The notes under the pieces: model-generated
Database searches by the model: none
What the model was told of the DNA's origin: nothing
What the model saw: only the letters and a program-made list of their open reading frames with translations
Assembly: GCA_026461395.1 (NCBI GenBank)
Contig: JAPJNA010000066.1
Coordinates: forward strand, 1-43,821
Direction of reading: 5' to 3'
DNA: 43,821 nt
From: Chthoniobacterales bacterium
Lineage (GTDB): Bacteria; Verrucomicrobiota; Verrucomicrobiia; Chthoniobacterales; UBA6821
Part shown: piece by piece, positions 38,813 to 43,821 of the stretch
Layout of the letters: every line of letters starts with the position of its first letter
Position numbering within the stretch: the stretch's first letter is position 1
Translations under genes and position numbers: made by a program

Positions 38813-41068
38813 TCAGTTAGGAAGAGCCTGACCCGGATCGACCGGAGTGGAGCTTACCAAGTTCGTGCCTGCCGGGATTTCTAGAGGCTCATGATGCTCC
38901 GCAGGCTCGTGAATAATATCCTGCTCAGCCTCTGTGGAGTGCGTCGCCGCACCTCCCTCGAGAACCTCTCCGGTATCACCCTGGAGAGTGAGGTCTTCCG
39001 CTTCCGTCGTGGTCTCTTCCTTGTGAGTGGAGACTGGAGAAGCTTTGGGGGCTGAAGAAGTTTTTGGAGCTTTGGGTGTTGGTGGTGTCGGGGGAGTTTT
39101 GGGAACAGGGCGCGTGGCGGCCTGTAGATTCCCCATCGCGAAGTCGATGACATGGCCCTGATGGAGGAGCCAGAGTAGATCGGCACCCAATGCCTGCTCA
39201 CGCCGTTTCAAGGTCTCAGCGTCAACAACTGGAGCGGAAGCCCTTTCTTTCCTGACATCAGCGGTTGGCACAACTTCTGTGGGTGTTGGCGCCTCGGCAG
39301 CTTCTGTCGATGCATCGACTTCAGAAATCACCACAACTGTTTCTGCAATTGGTTCCACGGTCGTACTTGTAGCGGCGGCATCCGTCTCTATCGTGGCCAA
39401 AGGATTTAGAGGAGCCGATTCCGAGTTTTCTGTTCGGAGCGCGAGAAGTGCCGACCACTGCTTGTCACGGTGCTGATTCGGATGGGCCTCCAGGTAATCG
39501 AGGATGGTCCTGAAACTCTCACCGATCGGAGTGGTCTCCCTGTCGAGATAGCGCGGACGAGCCATCGAGACATTGATGATTTTCTTGTGGGACTTGAAGA
39601 GCTGAAGGCTACGGTTGGTCAGCTCCTTTCCGAGCACCTGGGCTAGGACAAGAGGGAAGCGGTCCATCTCCTGAAGATTTTGGAGGAGGAGCTCTCGGAG
39701 GAGAGGGGTCGATCCGTGAAGGGCGACGGCTCCACCCAGGGTGATGTCACGTCCGAGAGCTTCGATTTCGTGCTCGGCATGGTGCTCGTTGAAATGGGCG
39801 GTGATCTGTTCCAGTGTGAGGCCCTCTTCGGACTTGCTCTGGTTGCCATCTAGGGCAGGAGCGGTTTCCCCTTCTTCGGAGCTGGCTCCTTCGGCAGCTG
39901 GTTCTTCTGTCGTAGTGACGGCCTCTGACACCACTTCCTCGGATGGTGCGGCCTCTTCGGTCTTTTCCTCGGCTGGCGTCTCAGTGGCGATCTCGGCGGC
40001 ACCTTCCACGATCGCTTGCTCTTCAGCTACAGGAGCGATGTCGGCAACTGGTTCTGATGCTGGCAAGATCTCTTCGATCTCCTGTGAGGTGACTTCTTCC
40101 GTGACTGGGATATAGACGGTCTTGGTGGATTGTTCCGTCTTCCACTGCTCGATCAGCGCCTCGTCGCGCATCATCTTGATGCGAGATTTGTAGGCATCGA
40201 AGGGCATGTTCCTGAAGCGCTCCGCATGGAGGGAGATCAGGCGCGAGGTATACTCGTGATGATTCGGTGGGCCGAGGAGGACGCCGCTCATACCGCATTG
40301 GGCGACCACGGAGAAGGCTCCCTTCGGTGGTTCCGAGGTGACGGAGGATTTACGGTAAAACTTGCCAAGATGTTTGGAGAGGAGGTGACTGGCCGCCTCC
40401 TTGCGGGTTTGCCAGACCGAACCGTCGGCCTTCGCGCGGAAGAGCTCAGGCGTCTCCTCGTTCTCGGCCTGCAGTCTCACGCTGTAGCGATCAGACAGCT
40501 GGACAATCAGGCGGGCGATTTCGAAGAGGGGGTAGGCCTTGACTCGTGAACGGATCTGCTTGGCGATGCCCTCGATGGCCGCGAATTCTGGTACTAGCTG
40601 GAGCTTCCATCCTTCGAGGGCAGGCTTTGAAGGCGGCTCCGGACGACGGTCACGCTCGTCGCGCGGCCCTCTGCGATCACTGCGATCGCCACGTGAGGCA
40701 CCTATGCCTGTGTTTGGACGAGCTCCCCCAGGTCCACGGCCTTGGCCGCCACCTTGTCCAGATGCTCCAAATCCAGATCCAGATGCTCCAGATCCTCCAG
40801 GTCCTTCACGACGACCTTCCGTACGAGGACGATCAGGACGTGGTCCTCTGTCGGGTCTCGGGCTGCGGGCGTCGCGTCCCGGCCCCCTCTCTCTGCCTCG
40901 ATCCCCGCCGCGTCCTTCGAAGCGCTGTGGGCGGTCCCCCTCGTCGAATTGCGCCGCAAGGCGAGCCGAGCTATCGGAGGTCTCGGTTGTCCACGCGGGA
41001 CGGAACATGTCGGAGAGATCGATCCCCAAGGAGGAAAGATCTGCTGGTGCTTTGGGTTCGTCGCTCAT
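38813..41068 (-). CDS. Large RG-rich disordered protein of unknown function
   Basis: A 751-residue protein. Residues about 45-150 are Arg/Gly/Asp/Pro-rich (RGGDRGRERGPGRDARSPRP; GGGQGRGPGGARPN), like RNA-binding RGG regions. Residues about 155-310 form a folded domain (EFAAIEGIAKQIRSRVKAYP; FSVVAQCGMSGVLLGPPNHH; EYTSRLISLHAERFRNMPFD). Then come a long acidic Ala/Glu/Thr linker (about 320-410), a second helical domain (about 420-540) and an Ala/Pro/Thr tail. No enzyme motif seen. The RG region and its neighbours HflX (ribosome GTPase) and Dus (tRNA modification) suggest an RNA- or ribosome-linked role; this is inference. Confidence 0.75.
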   Translation of the reverse strand: MSDEPKAPADLSSLGIDLSDMFRPAWTTETSDSSARLAAQFDEGDRPQRFEGRGGDRGRERGPGRDARSPRPDRGPRPDRPRTEGRREGPGGSGASGSGFGASGQGGGQGRGPGGARPNTGIGASRGDRSDRRGPRDERDRRPEPPSKPALEGWKLQLVPEFAAIEGIAKQIRSRVKAYPLFEIARLIVQLSDRYSVRLQAENEETPELFRAKADGSVWQTRKEAASHLLSKHLGKFYRKSSVTSEPPKGAFSVVAQCGMSGVLLGPPNHHEYTSRLISLHAERFRNMPFDAYKSRIKMMRDEALIEQWKTEQSTKTVYIPVTEEVTSQEIEEILPASEPVADIAPVAEEQAIVEGAAEIATETPAEEKTEEAAPSEEVVSEAVTTTEEPAAEGASSEEGETAPALDGNQSKSEEGLTLEQITAHFNEHHAEHEIEALGRDITLGGAVALHGSTPLLRELLLQNLQEMDRFPLVLAQVLGKELTNRSLQLFKSHKKIINVSMARPRYLDRETTPIGESFRTILDYLEAHPNQHRDKQWSALLALRTENSESAPLNPLATIETDAAATSTTVEPIAETVVVISEVDASTEAAEAPTPTEVVPTADVRKERASAPVVDAETLKRREQALGADLLWLLHQGHVIDFAMGNLQAATRPVPKTPPTPPTPKAPKTSSAPKASPVSTHKEETTTEAEDLTLQGDTGEVLEGGAATHSTEAEQDIIHEPAEHHEPLEIPAGTNLVSSTPVDPGQALPN

Positions 41069-41147
41069 GGAATCAGGAAGCTAGCATGAGATGTATGGCT
41101 TTGGGGAAGCTCGAAAGAGTGACAATAGTGCCGAAGTTTTCGATCGC

Positions 41148-42422
41148 TCAGGAAACGAGGAATTCGGAAAGGGCATTTCTAAGCCTTTCGGGCACCGTTG
41201 CTCGGATGCGACTGCACTCCTCTTCGTAGACGGTCTCGTGCACGACACCCTCGCGGTGGAGCTTGGCTAGAATGTCGGGACGGCTGTGCGGGATGAGTAA
41301 ACCGACCTCCTTGTTTCCCTCGCCGACGAGATTCCCGAGTTGCTCGACCAGCAGATCGAGCCCTTCGCCGGAGTGAACTGAAATGAAGATGGCCTCGGGG
41401 TAGGCATTGCGAAGCATCGCGCGCGTGATGGGATCCTCGACGCGGTCGATCTTATTGAAGACGGTGAGAGTCTTCTTATGATCAGCGCCGAGATCATTCA
41501 GAACCTTCATCGTGGTGCCGTAGAACTCCAGCACACGCGGATGGGAGGCATCAAGCAGGTGGACAAGGAAGTCGGCCATCACGGCCTCTTCCAGCGTGGC
41601 GTTGAACGACTCCACCAATTGGTGGGGGAGCTTTCTGATGAATCCGACCGTGTCGGTCAGCAGGAGTGGCTGCTTGTTTGGGAGATCAATCTTGCGGGTG
41701 GTCGTGTCGAGCGTCGCGAAGAGAGCATCCTCGACCAGGACCTCGGCGCCAGTGAGCCGACGAAGCAGGGAAGATTTGCCCGCGTTGGTGTAGCCGACGA
41801 TGGCGACATTCGGGACAGGAGCCCGCTTGCGGTCCTTGCGTTGGTTGGCACGGTTGCGTCGGACCTCCACGAGGTCACGCTTGAGGCGATCCATCTGACC
41901 ACGGATCTTGCGTTTGTCCTGCTCGAGTTGGCTCTCGCCTTCGCCCTTGGAACCGATGCCGCCGCCTTGCTTGCCAAGGTGACTCCAGGCTCGCGTCAGA
42001 CGCGGCAGGGAGTACGACATGCGTGCGAGATCGACCTGGATCTTGGCCTCGCGGGTTTGGGCGCGCGTCCCGAAGATATCGAGAATGATTTCCTGACGGT
42101 CGATCACGGTGATCTTGGAAATGGTTTCCCAGTTGCGCTGCTGCGCAGGGGTCAGCTCATTGTCGAAGATGATCACGTCGCACCCGAGCTCACGCGCCCG
42201 CTCGCAGAGTTCCTCAGCCTTGCCCGAGCCAACGAAAAGACGGGCCTGCGGTTCGCGGATCTGCACCAGTTGCTTCTCCGCGATGGGCACGCCCAGCGTG
42301 CGCACCAGTTCCCCCAATTCGTTCAGGAGATCCTCCGCATCCTCACGCGATTCCCCAACCGTGTGGGCGCCGACCAGAAGGGCGCGCTCGACTATCTTGT
42401 CACGGGGTTTGATTTCGAACAT
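41148..42422 (-). CDS. hflX: HflX ribosome-splitting GTPase
   Basis: A 424-residue GTPase that rescues stalled or heat-damaged ribosomes by splitting them. The N-terminal HflX domain (about 10-175) has IREPQARLFVGSGKAEELCE and IIFDNELTPAQQRNWE. The basic glycine-rich linker follows (LGKQGGGIGSKGEGESQLEQ). The G domain has G1 GYTNAGKS, the switch region ALFATLDTTTRK, G3 DTVGF and G4 NKID. The length is usual. It is preceded 14 bp upstream by an octamer array, so that array lies in its leader. Confidence 0.96.
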   Translation of the reverse strand: MFEIKPRDKIVERALLVGAHTVGESREDAEDLLNELGELVRTLGVPIAEKQLVQIREPQARLFVGSGKAEELCERARELGCDVIIFDNELTPAQQRNWETISKITVIDRQEIILDIFGTRAQTREAKIQVDLARMSYSLPRLTRAWSHLGKQGGGIGSKGEGESQLEQDKRKIRGQMDRLKRDLVEVRRNRANQRKDRKRAPVPNVAIVGYTNAGKSSLLRRLTGAEVLVEDALFATLDTTTRKIDLPNKQPLLLTDTVGFIRKLPHQLVESFNATLEEAVMADFLVHLLDASHPRVLEFYGTTMKVLNDLGADHKKTLTVFNKIDRVEDPITRAMLRNAYPEAIFISVHSGEGLDLLVEQLGNLVGEGNKEVGLLIPHSRPDILAKLHREGVVHETVYEEECSRIRATVPERLRNALSEFLVS

Positions 42423-42436
42423 TCGTGGGGTGGAGG

Positions 42437-42468
42437 CTGTTAGACTGTTAGACTATTAGATTGTTAGG
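42437..42468. repeat. Octamer array 3 in hflX leader
   Basis: CTGTTAGA, CTGTTAGA, CTATTAGA, TTGTTAGG in tandem, 14 bp upstream of the hflX start. It is the cleanest copy of the octamer family in the window. Confidence 0.8.
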
Positions 42469-42544
42469 TCAGGGAAATTTGATTGATCGGAATCATTGTC
42501 CAAGATCATCCGATTCGCATCTTTTGAATTTAGTAATTTCAGCC

Positions 42545-42567
42545 TCTATCAGCCTAATAGGCTTTAG
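42545..42567. repeat. Octamer array 4 after dus
   Basis: TCTATCAG, CCTAATAG and a 7-base GCTTTAG, the same family on the opposite strand, ending 1 bp from the dus stop codon. TCTATCAG is identical to a unit of array 2. Confidence 0.6.
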
Positions 42568-42568
42568 C

Positions 42569-43573
42569 CTAAATTCCTTGCGACGCAGGTGCGAGCATCA
42601 TCGCCTCCCCATGATCCAGATGCTCTTTGCAGAGAGCAAAAAAGGCCTCCTTGCTGCCGACACGACGGACGGCATGGAGGAACTCCGGACGGATCCCCTC
42701 GCCGATGAAGTTCGCGTATTTCTTGATCTTCTGAACCCCTTTGGGATCCGGGATGCTTGGGTCACAGACCGTTTCGTAGAGATCGTGAATGTAGGCCAGG
42801 ACTTCGCGGCCTGTCGGGTAGGTGATCTCATTTCCCGCAAGATGCTCCCGGATCTGCGAAAAGAGCCAGGGATTGCGTACCGCGCCGCGTCCGATCATGA
42901 GACCGCGGGCACCGGTTTCCCGCAGGAGACTCTCGGCATCGACAGGAGTGGAGACATTACCATTTCCCAGGACTGGGCAAGAAAGTGATTCGGCCGCCAT
43001 CCGGATCAGATCATGGCGAATCCCTCCGCTGTACATCTGGAGTACCGTCCGTCCATGGACAGTCACCAGATCAATGGAGTGTTTTGCAAAGAGAGGGAGA
43101 AGTGCCTCAAGGGTCTGCTCCGTGTCGAAGCCAAGACGGGTCTTCACCGTGAACTTCCCCGGAATGGCGTCCCTCAAAGCCCCGAGGATTTTATCGATAC
43201 GGGGAAGATCACGCAGTAGACCCCCTCCCGCGCACTTGCGGTAGACCACGGGGGCGGGGCAGCCGAGGTTCAGATCGATCGCCGCGATGGGATGATGGCC
43301 CAACTCCTTGGCCGTACGAACGAGTGAGGGGATATCGTTGCCGATCATCTGGGCGATGACGGGGCGACCGGTGGGATTCTGTGTGATCGAGGCCAGGATC
43401 GGCTTGTCGAGGCCCGAGGAAGCCGTGACGCGGAAATACTCCGTGTAGTAGAGATCGGCCCCACCATAGCGGGTCATGAGCTTCCAGAAAGGCAGATCGG
43501 TCACATCCTGCATCGGGGCTAATGCCAGGACCGGGGCCGGCAAGGAGAGAAGCTGATCAAGGTGCTGCATCAT
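42569..43573 (-). CDS. dus: tRNA-dihydrouridine synthase
   Basis: A 334-residue flavoenzyme that reduces uridines in the tRNA D-loop. The start at 43573 is favoured over the ATG 30 bp upstream because AGGA stands 6 bp before it. Motifs: LALAPMQDVTDLPFWKL (FMN site start), PVIAQMIGNDI, AIDLNLGCPAPVVYRKCAGG with the family Cys of GCP, VKTRLGF, VTVHGRT and GLMIGRGAVRNPWLF. It fits the DusB/DusC branch; which uridine it modifies is not decidable here. The gene is the last complete one in the window. Confidence 0.94.
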   Translation of the reverse strand: MMQHLDQLLSLPAPVLALAPMQDVTDLPFWKLMTRYGGADLYYTEYFRVTASSGLDKPILASITQNPTGRPVIAQMIGNDIPSLVRTAKELGHHPIAAIDLNLGCPAPVVYRKCAGGGLLRDLPRIDKILGALRDAIPGKFTVKTRLGFDTEQTLEALLPLFAKHSIDLVTVHGRTVLQMYSGGIRHDLIRMAAESLSCPVLGNGNVSTPVDAESLLRETGARGLMIGRGAVRNPWLFSQIREHLAGNEITYPTGREVLAYIHDLYETVCDPSIPDPKGVQKIKKYANFIGEGIRPEFLHAVRRVGSKEAFFALCKEHLDHGEAMMLAPASQGI

Positions 43574-43821
43574 GGTGATTCCTAGGGTGCTCAAAGGAAA
43601 CAAGTAAGTATTTTCGGCTCCTCGCTGAATTGAGTGGGTGTTTGCTGAAAATTGGACTCCCGCAGAGGCGCAGGGAGGTAAAAGGTGCGAAGGTGGGAAG
43701 GTGGGGAGGTCGAGGGGCGAGGAATCGAAGGGTCGAGGGGGGCAATAATGAATCTGGAACTCAGGAATTGCTTGCCTGGCCGTTGCTTCGCATCCGTTGC
43801 ATCACGAAGTTAGGAACTTAA
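43574..43821. other. G-rich intergenic stretch
   Basis: No gene I can support. Positions 43671-43742 are a purine-rich, G-run-rich stretch made of loose repeats of GGAAGGTG and CGAGGGG, with runs of three to six G. It could form a G-quadruplex with long loops or simply be decayed simple-sequence DNA. A plus-strand open frame through it is of low complexity and unconvincing. Confidence 0.5.

Noticed and set aside
43630-43821. Plus-strand open frame at the right end
   Set aside because: Low-complexity Arg/Gly product from G-rich repeats, no ribosome site, runs off the window.

Overview
The window joins two kinds of DNA. Positions 1 to about 29.1 kb are accessory, integrated mobile DNA. From about 31.7 kb to the end is ordinary chromosome. 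A 2.5 kb scar-like zone of recombination repeats lies between them. The organism is most likely a member of Verrucomicrobiota or the wider PVC group. The reasons are a tyrosine recombinase with Asn where most have His, a Mg-type HemB, a stand-alone OvoA-type methyltransferase, weak use of Shine-Dalgarno sites, and a conserved RG-rich protein next to hflX. This placement is inference; no rRNA gene is present to settle it.

Left accessory part (1-16 kb): a HigBA toxin-antitoxin pair; two large nuclease-helicase proteins (NERD-UvrD type, and RecB-like/RNase H-like/UPF1-like) around an orphan gene, resembling a defence cluster; then mostly minus-strand genes for cell-envelope or scaffold proteins. 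These comprise a transpeptidase-like lipoprotein that lacks the active-site lysine, a chain of small genes, a triple-repeat lipoprotein, a second lipoprotein, a Sel1-repeat protein, and a TPR protein with an HELMH zinc-peptidase motif.

Conjugation part (16-29.1 kb): an XRE regulator is followed by a tightly overlapping type IV secretion operon (VirB2, B3, B4, lipoprotein, B5, B6, B8), a separately controlled Fic gene, and the rest of the apparatus (VirB9, B10, lipoprotein). Small genes, an excisionase and an integrase follow. Near-identical palindromes (TGCTCCC-N4-GGGAGCA) stand before the regulator, before virB2 and before virB9, so the two halves look co-regulated. VirB11, VirD4 and a relaxase are not seen. 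They may lie left of the window, or the element may be defective.

Junction (29.08-31.63 kb): 73 bp upstream of the integrase is a tRNA-3'-end-like sequence whose last 18 bp recurs four times. Two full 136 bp units, each a chain of small hairpins, are followed by a HipBST toxin-antitoxin operon with three evenly spaced operators, a decayed second excisionase, a fourth operator-like palindrome and a truncated repeat unit. This looks like the worn end of a second, related element.

Right part (31.7-43.8 kb): hemB, two tandem L,D-transpeptidases, an ABC-2 permease, a copper-type P-ATPase, a four-helix-bundle protein, two methyltransferases, an RG-rich protein, HflX and a tRNA-dihydrouridine synthase. 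Gene borders here carry arrays of CTATTAGR-like octamers or CCTAGA hexamers that I did not see in the accessory part.
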